Shown: in pieces, positions 22,431 through 30,571 of the stretch
How positions within the stretch are numbered: the first letter of the stretch is position 1
How the letters are laid out: each line of letters opens with the position of its first letter
Assembly: GCA_003139995.1 (NCBI GenBank)
Contig: PLIC01000278.1
Span: forward strand, 408-33,200
Length of the DNA stretch: 32,793 nucleotides
Source: Candidatus Acidiflorens stordalenmirensis
GTDB lineage: Bacteria > Acidobacteriota > Terriglobia > Terriglobales > Acidobacteriaceae
Direction: 5' to 3'
The notes under the pieces: generated by a model
What the model saw: the letters and a program-made list of their open reading frames with translations, nothing else
Told to the model about the DNA's origin: nothing
Databases searched by the model: none
Translations under genes and position numbers: made by a program

Positions 22431-23305
22431 ACTCGCACTCCCAGCGCGGCGGCGAGCGTTTCGCCGATGTCAGCTGGCGATTTCGCGACCTTGAGGCCAG
22501 CTTCTTCCATGGCGGCAATCTTCTCGGCCGCAGTGCCCTTGCCGCCGGAGATGATCGCGCCGGCGTGGCCCATGCGGCGTCCGGGAGGAGCTGTTTGTCC
22601 GGCAATGAAGCCCACAACCGGCTTCTTCATGTGCGTCCTGATGAACTCCGCGGCGATCTCCTCCGCGTTGCCACCGATTTCCCCGATCATGACCACGGCT
22701 TCGGTCTGCGGATCGCGGTTGAACAGCTCGAGCGCGTCGACAAAATTCGTGCCGATAATCGGATCCCCGCCAATTCCGAGCGCGGTCGATTGTCCGATCC
22801 CGCGCTGGGTAAGCTGATGCACCGCTTCGTAGGTTAGCGTCCCGGAGCGCGACACGATGCCAACATTTCCTTCCTTGTGGATGTGTCCCGGCATGATGCC
22901 GATCTTGCATTTGCCCGGCGAGATGATGCCCGGGCAGTTCGGCCCGATCAAGCGCGAGCGCCGGTTCTGCAGGAACTCCCAGGCGCGCACCATGTCCAGC
23001 GTCGGAATGCCCTCGGTGATGCAGACGATGAGTTCGATTTCAGCATCGGCCGCTTCCATAATCGCATCCGCCGCGTACGGCGGCGGCACAAAAATGACCG
23101 TGGCATTCGCGCCCGTCTTGTCCGCCGCTTCCTGCACGGTATTGAAAATCGGCCAGCCTTCGTGTGTCGTCCCGCCCTTGCCGGGCGTCACGCCGCCCAC
23201 AATCTGCGTGCCGTAAGCCGCGCAAGCCTTCGCGTGGAAAGTGCCTTCGCGGCCCGTCAGACCTTGCACAACCAATCGAGTTTTCTTATCAGCTAGGATT
23301 GCCAT
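22427..23305 (-). CDS. sucD: Succinyl-CoA synthetase alpha subunit
   Basis: A 292-residue alpha subunit. With SucC it interconverts succinyl-CoA and succinate with nucleotide phosphorylation in the TCA cycle. It has the CoA-binding Rossmann start ([18 protein letters not shown]), the [21 protein letters not shown] core, and the phosphohistidine segment RMGHAGAI near residue 245. The length is standard. The stop codon coincides with the end of a palindromic repeat, so the last residues may have been altered by its insertion. sucC is 110 bp upstream, again separated by a palindromic repeat. Identification is firm. Confidence 0.98.
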   Translation of the reverse strand: MAILADKKTRLVVQGLTGREGTFHAKACAAYGTQIVGGVTPGKGGTTHEGWPIFNTVQEAADKTGANATVIFVPPPYAADAIMEAADAEIELIVCITEGIPTLDMVRAWEFLQNRRSRLIGPNCPGIISPGKCKIGIMPGHIHKEGNVGIVSRSGTLTYEAVHQLTQRGIGQSTALGIGGDPIIGTNFVDALELFNRDPQTEAVVMIGEIGGNAEEIAAEFIRTHMKKPVVGFIAGQTAPPGRRMGHAGAIISGGKGTAAEKIAAMEEAGLKVAKSPADIGETLAAALGVRV

Positions 23306-23357
23306 GATTGCTCACTTTCAAAAAACGCTGTTCGCTGCTCGTCGCTTGCTCTCTCAT

Positions 23358-23407
23358 GTGGCGACGGGGCTTTGCCCCGTCCCGGCGGGGCAGAGCCCCG
23401 CCACCAC
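23358..23407. repeat. Double palindrome (family B) between sucC and sucD
   Basis: ACGGGGC-TTT-GCCCCGT (23364-23380) and GGCGGGGC-AGA-GCCCCGCC (23384-23402) lie side by side, flanked by GTGG and CCAC. The plan is the same as at 6172-6224. In the transcript it would form two strong hairpins between the two subunit genes. Confidence 0.85.
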
Positions 23408-23415
23408 ACAGCCGA

Positions 23416-24594
23416 CTAAGCCGCGCTTCTCGCCGCCGCGACTACCTTATCGGCGGCATCCTTCATGGTCTCAGCGACCGTGAAGTTCAGCCCCGACTCC
23501 ATCAGGATTTTCTTGCCTTCCTGAACATTGGTGCCTTCCAGTCGCAGGACCACCGGCAGTTGGATATTCGTTTTCCTGGCTGCCTCGACCACCCCGGTCG
23601 CCAGCATATCCACGCGCAGGATGCCGCCAAAAATATTGATCAGCACGGCGCGCACGCTCTTGTCGCTCAGCAGAATTTCAAATGCGTGCGCCACCTGGTC
23701 CGCGCTTGCGCTGCCGCCCACATCGAGAAAGTTGGCCGGCATGCCGCCCGCGTATTTGATGATGTCCATGGTGGCCATCGCCAGGCCGGCGCCATTCACC
23801 ATGCAGCCCACGTTGCCGTCGAGCTTGATGTAGTTAAGGTTGTATTTCGATGCCTCCACTTCCAAAGGATCTTCCTCGGTGATGTCCCGCAGTTCGCGGA
23901 TGTCCGCATGACGGAAGAGCGCGTTATCGTCAAAGGTCAACTTGGCATCGAGCGCGAACAACCGGCCGTCCGTGCAACTGATGAAAGGATTGATCTCCAC
24001 CAGCGATGCGTCCGATTCCAGGAACGCGCGATAAAGGCCGGTCAGGAACTGCACGGCGGGATTGATCTGCTGCGGCTTCAGCCCCAAACTGAACGCGATC
24101 TTGCGCGCCTGAAACGGCTCCAGCCCCATGCCCGGATCGATGTACTGTTTCAGGATGGCCTCGGGCCGTTCGGCGGCGACTTGCTCAATATCCATGCCGC
24201 CCGCGGCCGACGCCATGAACACGGGCTTGCCCTCGCCGCGATCGACCAGAATGCCGAGATAAAGTTCCTTCTCGATCGGCAACGTCTCTTCGACCAGCAG
24301 CCGATGCACGATGCGCCCTTCCGGACCCGTCTGATGCGTCACCAGTTTCATGCCCAACATTTTGCCGGCGATCTCGCCCGCCTCTTCCACCGACTTGGCG
24401 ATCTTCACTCCGCCACCCTTGCCGCGCCCGCCGGCGTGGATCTGCGCCTTCACCACCACTCCCGTCGCGCCGGAGCTGAGAAGGAGTTTCGCCTCCGCCT
24501 CGGCTTCTTCGCGCGTCGCCGCCATCGTGCCACTCGGCACGGCGACGCCATACTTCTTCAGAATTGCTTTTGCCTGATACTCATGAATTTTCAT
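23416..24594 (-). CDS. sucC: Succinyl-CoA synthetase beta subunit
   Basis: A 392-residue ATP-grasp subunit that binds the nucleotide and partners SucD. Family landmarks include [20 protein letters not shown] at the start, [55 protein letters not shown], the GGSAS binding loop and FGGILR. The length is normal. It is the first gene of the leftward sucC-sucD-ndk group; upstream are short repeated words (24609-24640) and the divergent mutM gene. Identification is firm. Confidence 0.98.
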   Translation of the reverse strand: MKIHEYQAKAILKKYGVAVPSGTMAATREEAEAEAKLLLSSGATGVVVKAQIHAGGRGKGGGVKIAKSVEEAGEIAGKMLGMKLVTHQTGPEGRIVHRLLVEETLPIEKELYLGILVDRGEGKPVFMASAAGGMDIEQVAAERPEAILKQYIDPGMGLEPFQARKIAFSLGLKPQQINPAVQFLTGLYRAFLESDASLVEINPFISCTDGRLFALDAKLTFDDNALFRHADIRELRDITEEDPLEVEASKYNLNYIKLDGNVGCMVNGAGLAMATMDIIKYAGGMPANFLDVGGSASADQVAHAFEILLSDKSVRAVLINIFGGILRVDMLATGVVEAARKTNIQLPVVLRLEGTNVQEGKKILMESGLNFTVAETMKDAADKVVAAARSAA

Positions 24595-24608
24595 AATGAT
24601 TCCTAAAC

Positions 24609-24640
24609 CGTCGTTAGTCGTTGGTCGTTAGTCGTTCGCG
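24609..24640. repeat. Short-word repeat (family E), single arm
   Basis: Contains tandem CGTTAGTCGTTGGTCGTTAG-type words, the same as the left arm at 28501. No second arm is seen here. It lies upstream of sucC. Confidence 0.6.
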
Positions 24641-24826
24641 ATTACGAGCTGCGGCAACTGCCTCTAATGGACTCCCGAGAGGACTCTGATTGCGGATTGG
24701 ACTGCGGTCCAGCAAACCTTCGATTCTATAAGACGCAAGCACAATCGGCAAAGCGTGAGGGGCTGAAGAGAGGGTAAAAGAGCTTAAAGAGTCTACCCGG
24801 CTGCGTCGATCTTGTATCCTGAAAGC

Positions 24827-25726
24827 GTGCCCGAACTCCCCGAGGTCGAAACCATTGCGCGAGGCCTCGACACGCGCGTCGCCGGGGACACCGTCGAATC
24901 TGTCTGGATCGGTTCCCGGCGGCAGCCGCTCAAGTCGCCGGCCGGCGTTATCGCTCGGACGCTTGAGGGCAAGCGCATCGCGCGCGTGCACCGCGCGGGC
25001 AAGCACATCGTGTTCGACCTGGAGGGAGAATCGCGGGCATCACGGACGCTGGCATTACAGACGAAGAAAAGCAAACGCGCAGTTCTCGGCCAGACGCGGC
25101 AAGCCGTGTTTCCACATCGGCCCAATGAGGCGGCGCAGTGGATCGTTCATCTCGGCATGACTGGGCGCATGGTTGTGTGCGAACCTGCGGCGGAGATCGC
25201 GAAGCACACGCACCTGATCGCGAAGCTCGCGTCGGGGCGCGAACTGCGGTTTATCGATCCGCGGATGTTTGGCAAGCTCAGCGTTCATGCTGGCGGCTTC
25301 GATCCTGGCGGAGTGGAACCGCTGGAAGTGAGCGAGGAGCGGTTCATCGCGCTTTTTCGCGGGCGCAAGACTCCGATCAAAAGCGCGCTTCTAAATCAGA
25401 AGTTGCTGCGGGGCGTGGGCAACATCTACGCCGACGAATCGTTGTTTCGAGCTGGCATCCGTCCCCGGCGGCGGGCGGCCACCATCACGCGGGAGCAGTT
25501 GGGCAAGCTGCGCCGGGCGGTGCGGGAAGTGCTGCGCGAGGCGATCGCGCTGGGCGGATCTTCGATTTCCGATTACGTGGACGCCGACGGAGAGGAAGGA
25601 TTCTTCCAGCTGCAGCATCGAGTTTATGGCCGCGAGGGGGAACCGTGCCGGGTGTGCGGGACGGCGATCCGGCGCGTTGTGCTGGCCGGCCGCAGCAGTC
25701 GCTACTGTTCAAAGTGCCAAAAATAG
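24827..25726 (+). CDS. mutM: Formamidopyrimidine-DNA glycosylase
   Basis: A 299-residue Fpg/MutM that removes 8-oxoguanine and nicks the DNA. GTG 24827 is chosen because it exposes the catalytic Pro2 in PELPEVET; an upstream start would block it. Glu3, the beta-hairpin Lys59 (RAGKHIV), the Asn/Arg region LLNQKLLRGVGNIYADE and the C-terminal zinc finger (Cys274, Cys277, Cys294, Cys297, with Arg between) are present. Compared with E. coli Fpg there is an extra segment of about 38 residues (66-103) between FDL and QWIVHLGMTG. Its DNA contains a decayed family B palindrome. Identification is firm; the insert's effect is unknown. Confidence 0.96.
   Translation: MPELPEVETIARGLDTRVAGDTVESVWIGSRRQPLKSPAGVIARTLEGKRIARVHRAGKHIVFDLEGESRASRTLALQTKKSKRAVLGQTRQAVFPHRPNEAAQWIVHLGMTGRMVVCEPAAEIAKHTHLIAKLASGRELRFIDPRMFGKLSVHAGGFDPGGVEPLEVSEERFIALFRGRKTPIKSALLNQKLLRGVGNIYADESLFRAGIRPRRRAATITREQLGKLRRAVREVLREAIALGGSSISDYVDADGEEGFFQLQHRVYGREGEPCRVCGTAIRRVVLAGRSSRYCSKCQK
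25091..25115. repeat. Decayed family B palindrome inside mutM
   Basis: CAGACGCGGCAAGCCGTGTT then TCCAC matches the reverse complement of the 29411-29435 copy at 21 of 25 positions. It lies within the extra segment of MutM. Confidence 0.6.
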
Positions 25727-25826
25727 CCATAGTAGAACGATTTAATAGTTGACGGATTGGCATCCGCGCTGTAAAAAAAAGGGTACTGCTACATGTCCCC
25801 TCGAACGGACTATCGAGTCATTCATC

Positions 25827-26858
25827 ATGAATAAATTCTCAATTGGAGTAGATCTCGGCGGCACGAACTTGCGCATCGCGGCCGTGGACGAACAAGGCGG
25901 CCTCATCGAAAAAGTCACACTCGGCACCAGAATTTCCCTGGGGCCCGAATACGTCATTGGCGACATGTGCGAGGCCATCCAGCGCATGTCGGAGAAATAC
26001 AGGAACGGCGCTTCGCTGTTGGGGATCGGCATCGGTGTGCCCGGCATCATCGACGCTCAAACTGGCCTGGTGCGTGAATCGCCCAACCTGCCGGGCTTTG
26101 TCGACTATCCCGCCGGCGCCCTCATTGAGCAGCGGCTGAAGACCGTCGTGATCCTCGAAAACGACGCCAATGTCGCGGCGCTCGGGGAAAAATGGCTGGG
26201 CGCGGCCAAGGATTATTCCGACGTGGCGATACTGACCCTCGGCACCGGCGTGGGCGGTGGAGTGGTTCTGGGCGGCTCGATCTGGCGCGGCACGAACGGC
26301 ATGGCCGGGGAGTTCGGGCATACGACGGTTGAGCCGGACGGGCAACCTTGCGGGTGCGGGAATAGAGGATGCCTAGAGCAATACGCTTCGGCAACGGCGG
26401 TGGTCCGGATGGCGCGGGAAGCGATCGCGAGCAACGGCGCGTCGGCACTGGCGCGCGCTGCGCACTCCGATCCGGAGTTCAGCGCGAAATCGATTTACAA
26501 TCTCGCGATGCAAGGCGATGAAGATGCGCGCCGCATTTTCCGCTACGTGGGCCGTTGTTTGGGCATTGTGCTTTCAACGCTGGTGAATTCCTTGAACCTG
26601 CCGATTTACGTGATTGGCGGCGGAGTTGCGGGCGCGTGGGAAGCTTTTTCGCCCTCGATCTTCGAAGAGTTGCGGCGGCGTTCTCTGGTGTACGCCGCCA
26701 CTGCTCCGCACGATCCTTCGGCCACCCAAGAGGGCGCTTCGGCGCATGTGGTGGCTGGTCCCGGCCACAAGACCATCGTCACCCGCGCGCTGCTCGGCAG
26801 CGACGCCGGATTATTCGGTGCGGCCCGGCTGCCGATGATTGCGAAAGCAAGGCGTTAA
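25827..26858 (+). CDS. ROK-family sugar kinase, probable glucokinase
   Basis: A 343-residue ROK protein. The ATP phosphate loop DLGGTN is at 9-14. Catalytic Asp113 is in ENDANVAALGE, followed by LTLGTGVGGGVVL. The zinc site is GEFGH (161-165) with Cys175, Cys177 and Cys182 in CGCGNRGCLEQYAS. This arrangement is usual for bacterial glucokinases, so glucose phosphorylation is likely, but other hexoses or N-acetyl sugars are possible. ATG 25827 is chosen by homology; the ribosome site is weak (GAG at nine bases). There are about 20 unusual residues near the C-terminus, including ATQEGASAHVV. It is convergent with the pseudouridine synthase gene. Confidence 0.9.
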   Translation: MNKFSIGVDLGGTNLRIAAVDEQGGLIEKVTLGTRISLGPEYVIGDMCEAIQRMSEKYRNGASLLGIGIGVPGIIDAQTGLVRESPNLPGFVDYPAGALIEQRLKTVVILENDANVAALGEKWLGAAKDYSDVAILTLGTGVGGGVVLGGSIWRGTNGMAGEFGHTTVEPDGQPCGCGNRGCLEQYASATAVVRMAREAIASNGASALARAAHSDPEFSAKSIYNLAMQGDEDARRIFRYVGRCLGIVLSTLVNSLNLPIYVIGGGVAGAWEAFSPSIFEELRRRSLVYAATAPHDPSATQEGASAHVVAGPGHKTIVTRALLGSDAGLFGAARLPMIAKARR

Positions 26859-26914
26859 TCGGCGCTTGCGCTTGGACGCGCGTGATGGCTTGGCTGCAGT
26901 CGCTTTCGGCGCGC

Positions 26915-27685
26915 CTAGCTGTGTGGGCGCGCTGGCGGCTTGGCAACCTTCGATCCCAACGCAGCGGTTTTCAACTTGGCCACTTCCAGCAGCGTAAGGT
27001 TGCGCCAATCTCCCGGCGGCACGTCGAGCGCGAGGGGACCGTACTGCACGCGCCGGATCTTCTCCACGTGGTGTCCCACTTCTTCAAACATTTTCCGCAC
27101 CTGGCGATTGCGGCCTTCAATGATGGTCACTTCGAGCCACGGGTTATCGCCCTCGCGGATCAGGCGAATTTTTGCCGGAGCCGTGCGAACGCGGCGACCG
27201 CCTTTTTCGGCGATCGAAACTCCGCGGCGCAGCTTGTCGAGCTTGGCCTCGTCGGGCTGCCCGGCGACCTTCACCACGTAAGTCTTTGCCACGTTGGAAG
27301 CCGCTTTCATCAGCGCGTTGGCCAGCGCGCCGTCGTTCGTCATTAGCAGCAGGCCTTCGCTGGCCCAGTCCAGCCGCCCCACTGGATACACGCGCCCCTT
27401 CACTTTCTGCACCAGGTCCATCACGGTGGGGCGCTTTTTCTCATCGCTGACCGTGGTCACATATCCCTTGGGCTTGTTCAGCACGACGTAGGTGTAACGT
27501 TCGGGCCCCTGGAGCAGTTTGCCGTCCACGCGAATGTGGTCTTGCTCGGGATCAGCTTTGCTGCCGAGCTCGGTGACCACTTGACCATTGACCTGCACGC
27601 GGCCGGAGACGATCATTTCTTCGGCTTTGCGGCGGGATGCCACTCCGGCGGCAGCGATAATTTTTTGCAGACGTTCGGCAGGCAT
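26915..27685 (-). CDS. rluB: RsuA/RluB-family rRNA pseudouridine synthase
   Basis: A 256-residue synthase with an N-terminal S4 RNA-binding domain (about 3-60, MPAERLQKIIAAAGVASRRKAEE) and the RsuA/RluB catalytic domain. The catalytic Asp lies in GRLDWASEGLLLMTNDG, where the more usual residue pair after LD is Tyr-Asp or Tyr-Glu. EGRNRQVRKMFEEVGHHV and the RVQYGPLALD turn are typical. The role is likely isomerising a uridine in 23S rRNA. It starts six bases after scpB, and scpB-rluB adjacency is common in bacteria, supporting RluB rather than RsuA. The final 40 residues are a basic tail. Confidence 0.9.
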   Translation of the reverse strand: MPAERLQKIIAAAGVASRRKAEEMIVSGRVQVNGQVVTELGSKADPEQDHIRVDGKLLQGPERYTYVVLNKPKGYVTTVSDEKKRPTVMDLVQKVKGRVYPVGRLDWASEGLLLMTNDGALANALMKAASNVAKTYVVKVAGQPDEAKLDKLRRGVSIAEKGGRRVRTAPAKIRLIREGDNPWLEVTIIEGRNRQVRKMFEEVGHHVEKIRRVQYGPLALDVPPGDWRNLTLLEVAKLKTAALGSKVAKPPARPHS

Positions 27686-27691
27686 GGATCG

Positions 27692-28492
27692 CTACTCCGG
27701 GTTGACGTCGGCTGGCGTTTCGGTTTCTTCTTCTTCGGGGGCGAGTTCGGGTTCGATCGACTCGGCAATTTCAGCAGCACCTTCTGTTTCTGAGGAACTA
27801 TCCTCAACCGTTAAAGATTCATCCCCGGCGGTTAGCGGCAAACTTAAAGATTCTTCCTCAGGCTTGTCCTTGCTCGGAGACGGGGCAAGCCCCGTCTCTA
27901 CACTTATCGCAGGCAGGTCGCTCTGGAACGACTCCGCCAGCAGTTTCTCGAATTCCTCCATGCTGGGCAGTTCGTTGACGTCCTTGAGCCCGAAGCGCAG
28001 CAGAAACTCTTTGCTGGTTTTGTAGAGGATGGGGCGGCCGATTACGGCTTTTCTGCCCGCGGTCGTGATCAGCTTGCGGTCGAGCAGGGTGGCGATGACT
28101 CCGCCGGAATCGACGCCGCGGATTTCGCTGATCTCGGGCACCGTGACCGGCTGTTTGTAGGCGACGACGGCAAGAGTTTCGAGCGCCGGAAGCGACAGCC
28201 GGAAAGGCGGTTTCAGACTTTTGGCGAAGGCGCGCACCACGTCGTGTTGCTCGGGCTTGGTGGACATGCGGTATCCGCCGGCAACTTGGCGGATTTCGAT
28301 TCCGTGGTTTGCGCCGGAGTAATCCATGATGAGCTCTTCGAGCGTGGCGCGGATGCGCGAATTAATTTCCGCGGCATCGATTCCCGGAGTTTCCGCGAGC
28401 AGCGACTCCTTTACCAGCGAAGAAATCTGGTCGAGCGAAATGGGCGTCTCCGCCGCGTAAATGATGGCTTCGAGTTGAGGTCTAAGATTCAT
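27692..28492 (-). CDS. scpB: Segregation and condensation protein B
   Basis: A 266-residue ScpB, the winged-helix kleisin-associated subunit of the SMC-ScpAB complex that compacts and segregates chromosomes. The core (about 1-175) has LEAIIYAAETPISLDQI, LSLPALETLAVVAYKQPVTVPEISEIRGVDSGGV, and GRPILYKTSKEFLLRFGL. The family usually ends near 180-200 residues; this one continues with about 85 acidic and Ser/Pro/Glu-rich residues to the end. A 25-bp palindromic repeat (27877-27901) lies in that extension, encoding VETGLAPSP. The extension is probably disordered. It is 6 bp upstream of rluB and 103 bp downstream of scpA. Confidence 0.95.
   Translation of the reverse strand: MNLRPQLEAIIYAAETPISLDQISSLVKESLLAETPGIDAAEINSRIRATLEELIMDYSGANHGIEIRQVAGGYRMSTKPEQHDVVRAFAKSLKPPFRLSLPALETLAVVAYKQPVTVPEISEIRGVDSGGVIATLLDRKLITTAGRKAVIGRPILYKTSKEFLLRFGLKDVNELPSMEEFEKLLAESFQSDLPAISVETGLAPSPSKDKPEEESLSLPLTAGDESLTVEDSSSETEGAAEIAESIEPELAPEEEETETPADVNPE
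27877..27901. repeat. Family B palindrome inside scpB
   Basis: A 25-bp copy identical to 22406-22430, beginning GAGACGGGGCAAGCCCCGTC. It is read in frame on the minus strand as part of the ScpB C-terminal extension. Confidence 0.88.
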
Positions 28493-28500
28493 AAGAATCG

Positions 28501-28592
28501 TCGTTGGTCGTTAGTCGTTCGTCGTTGGCTATTCGCCGTTAATCGCGGGTGGCAACCTTTGCTAACGACCAGCGACGAACGACCAACGACCT
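28501..28592. repeat. Short-word inverted repeat (family E) between scpA and scpB
   Basis: The left arm (28501-28527) is built of TCGTTGGTCG and TTAGTCG words. The right arm (28561-28592) is CTAACGACC, GCGACGAACG and ACCAACGACC. The arms pair imperfectly around about 33 bp. It occupies nearly the whole gap between the two condensin genes. Confidence 0.75.
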
Positions 28593-28595
28593 TCT

Positions 28596-29516
28596 TCATC
28601 TCCAATCGTCACGCACCGCGGCTTGCTCGGTCATTACTTGTTCGAAGTGGGAATGCTTGCGTACCAGCACTTCGCCGAAGACGTGGTCCTGCCGTACCTG
28701 GATCGCCTGCAACCGGACCAGTTCGAGCAACGCCAAAAACATGCAGACCAGCGCCGGCCGCGACGGCACATTGCGCAGCATCTGCTTCAGGCGAATCGGG
28801 CGATCTTCGAGCGAGAGCCGGCGGTGCAGGTACTGGATCATCTGGCTGACGGTTACGGTCTCTTCGTCGACTTCGAGGATTGGCCGCGTGCGCGCCCGGT
28901 CCAAGACCTGCTGGAAGGTCTTGACCAGGTCGATGACATCGGCGGCAAGTTCAGGCTCGGCGCCCTCGGCGTCCATGAACTCGCGGATCGCTGGATTGCT
29001 CAGCACCGCGTCTTCAATCTGCTGTTTCTGCAGGAGCATTTGTGCCGCGGATTTGAATTTTTCGTGCTCGAGCAGGCGGTTGACGAGTTCGTTGCGGGGG
29101 TCTTCCTGAGCGTCGGCGGGAGCGAGCGGATCGCGTGGCAACAACATCTTCGACTTGATGTGAATCAGCACGGCGGCCATGTAGATAAACTCGGAGGCAA
29201 CGTTCACGTCGAGTTCGCGTATACGCTCGACATACGCGAGGTACTGCGCCGTGATCCTGGCGATGGGAATATCGTAAATGTTGATGTCCTGCTTGCGGAT
29301 CAGGTCGAGCAGCAGGTCGAGCGGGCCTTCGTAGATTTCGCCGAGCGCAATGGCGAACGGGAAATCGCTGGCATCATCTTTGGCGGACTTGGTCGTGGAT
29401 TTGCTCCCCCGTAGAGACGCGGCTTGCCGCGTCTCCGCTGAAACCACCGGAGCCGCGCCGGGCCCAGAAACCTCGACTGGAGCCGGTTCTGATGTAGGTT
29501 GAGACAAATCCGTCAC
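28596..29516 (-). CDS. scpA: Segregation and condensation protein A
   Basis: A 306-residue kleisin of the SMC complex. The conserved part begins near residue 62 (YEGPLDLLLDLIRKQDINIYDIPIA) and includes VASEFIYMAAVLIHIKSKMLLPRDP, a middle linker, and the C-terminal winged helix near FLALLELVRLQAIQVRQ. An N-terminal extension of about 60 residues is Pro/Ala/Ser-rich and contains a 25-bp palindromic repeat (29411-29435), encoding ETRQAASLR. The start is GTG 29516, which overlaps the trpS stop as GTGA, so translation is coupled; AAGGA lies about nine bases upstream. After Asp-Trp-Arg at the end comes the gap to scpB. Confidence 0.95.
   Translation of the reverse strand: MTDLSQPTSEPAPVEVSGPGAAPVVSAETRQAASLRGSKSTTKSAKDDASDFPFAIALGEIYEGPLDLLLDLIRKQDINIYDIPIARITAQYLAYVERIRELDVNVASEFIYMAAVLIHIKSKMLLPRDPLAPADAQEDPRNELVNRLLEHEKFKSAAQMLLQKQQIEDAVLSNPAIREFMDAEGAEPELAADVIDLVKTFQQVLDRARTRPILEVDEETVTVSQMIQYLHRRLSLEDRPIRLKQMLRNVPSRPALVCMFLALLELVRLQAIQVRQDHVFGEVLVRKHSHFEQVMTEQAAVRDDWR
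29411..29435. repeat. Family B palindrome inside scpA
   Basis: A 25-bp copy identical to 22366-22390, beginning GTAGAGACGCGGCTTGCCGC. It is read through in the disordered N-terminal extension of ScpA. Confidence 0.88.
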
Positions 29517-30571
29517 TTCGTGGAATCCTTCGCCGGCTCATCTTTCGAACTATCGTTCGGACTACAGCCCAGACCCATCGCCTTGCGGACTTCGTCCATC
29601 GTGGCGCCTGCGACATCGCGAGCGCGAGCCGAGCCAGCTTCCAGAATATCCCAGGCGAGGCGCGGATTGTCCTCGTATTTTTTTCGGCGCTCCTGCATGG
29701 GATTGAGGATCTTTACCAGGGCGTCGGCGACCCAGCTCTTGCACTCGATGCAGCCGATTCCGGCCGAGCGGCAGCCTTCGTTTACCTTCGCGATCGTTTC
29801 TTGGCCGCTGAATATTTTGTGCAGGTCGCCCACGGGACACACGTCGGGATTGCCGCGATCGGTGCGCCGAACACGGGCAGGATCGGTGACCATCGTCTTC
29901 AGTTTTTGCCGCACCACGGGCTCGGGGTCGGTAAGCAGCAGCGCATTGCCATAGGATTTCGACATCTTGCGGCCGTCGGTGCCTGGCAGGCGCGGGGCGG
30001 GCGTTAGCAGAGCCTGCGGTTCGCGGAAAATATATTCGCGCTCCCCGGCGTAGAATCCATTGAATCGCCGCGCGATTTCACGCGTCAACTCCACGTGCGC
30101 TACCTGGTCTTCGCCGACGGGGACGAAGTCCGCCTTGTAGATCAAAATATCCGCCGCCTGCAGCACGGGATAACCAAGAAAACCGTAAGTGCCCAGGTCT
30201 TTTTCCTTGATGTTTTCCCTCTGCTCTTTGTACGTGGGGACGCGCTCCAGCCAGCCGAGGGGAGTGATCATCGAAAGCAGCAAGTGCAATTCCGCATGCG
30301 CCGGCACATGGGATTGGAGGAACATCACGCACTTCGCGGGATCAAGCCCGGCCGCGAGCCAATCCAGCAGCACCTCGACCGAGTTTTCTTTCAGACGGGA
30401 CGTTTCCGCGTAGTCGGTGGTCAGCGCGTGCCAGTCGGCGATAAAGAAAAAGCAGTCGTACTCGTCCTGCATGCGGACCCAGTTTTCGAGCGCGCCAACG
30501 TAGTTTCCCAGGTGGAGCTTGCCGGTCGAGCGCATTCCGCTCAGCACGCGTTTCTTGGAAGGATTTGCCAT
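29513..30571 (-). CDS. trpS: Tryptophanyl-tRNA synthetase with Fe-S-type cysteine motif
   Basis: A 352-residue class I synthetase that charges tRNA-Trp. The HIGH-equivalent is TGKLHLGN (16-23), KMSKS is at 202-206, and the GEDQ motif is near 152. Beyond KMSKS, Cys245, Cys267, Cys274 and Cys277 form CX21CX6CX2C. This is nearly identical in spacing to the [4Fe-4S]-binding CX22CX6CX2C recalled for Thermotoga maritima TrpRS. So this enzyme may bind a cluster near the anticodon domain. The start follows immediately (zero gap) after the site-2 protease stop, and the 3' end overlaps scpA. Enzyme identity is firm. Confidence 0.97.
   Translation of the reverse strand: MANPSKKRVLSGMRSTGKLHLGNYVGALENWVRMQDEYDCFFFIADWHALTTDYAETSRLKENSVEVLLDWLAAGLDPAKCVMFLQSHVPAHAELHLLLSMITPLGWLERVPTYKEQRENIKEKDLGTYGFLGYPVLQAADILIYKADFVPVGEDQVAHVELTREIARRFNGFYAGEREYIFREPQALLTPAPRLPGTDGRKMSKSYGNALLLTDPEPVVRQKLKTMVTDPARVRRTDRGNPDVCPVGDLHKIFSGQETIAKVNEGCRSAGIGCIECKSWVADALVKILNPMQERRKKYEDNPRLAWDILEAGSARARDVAGATMDEVRKAMGLGCSPNDSSKDEPAKDSTK

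Noticed and set aside
23308-24606. 432-codon plus-strand frame opposite sucC
   Set aside because: Shadow of sucC; it also reads through a palindromic repeat.
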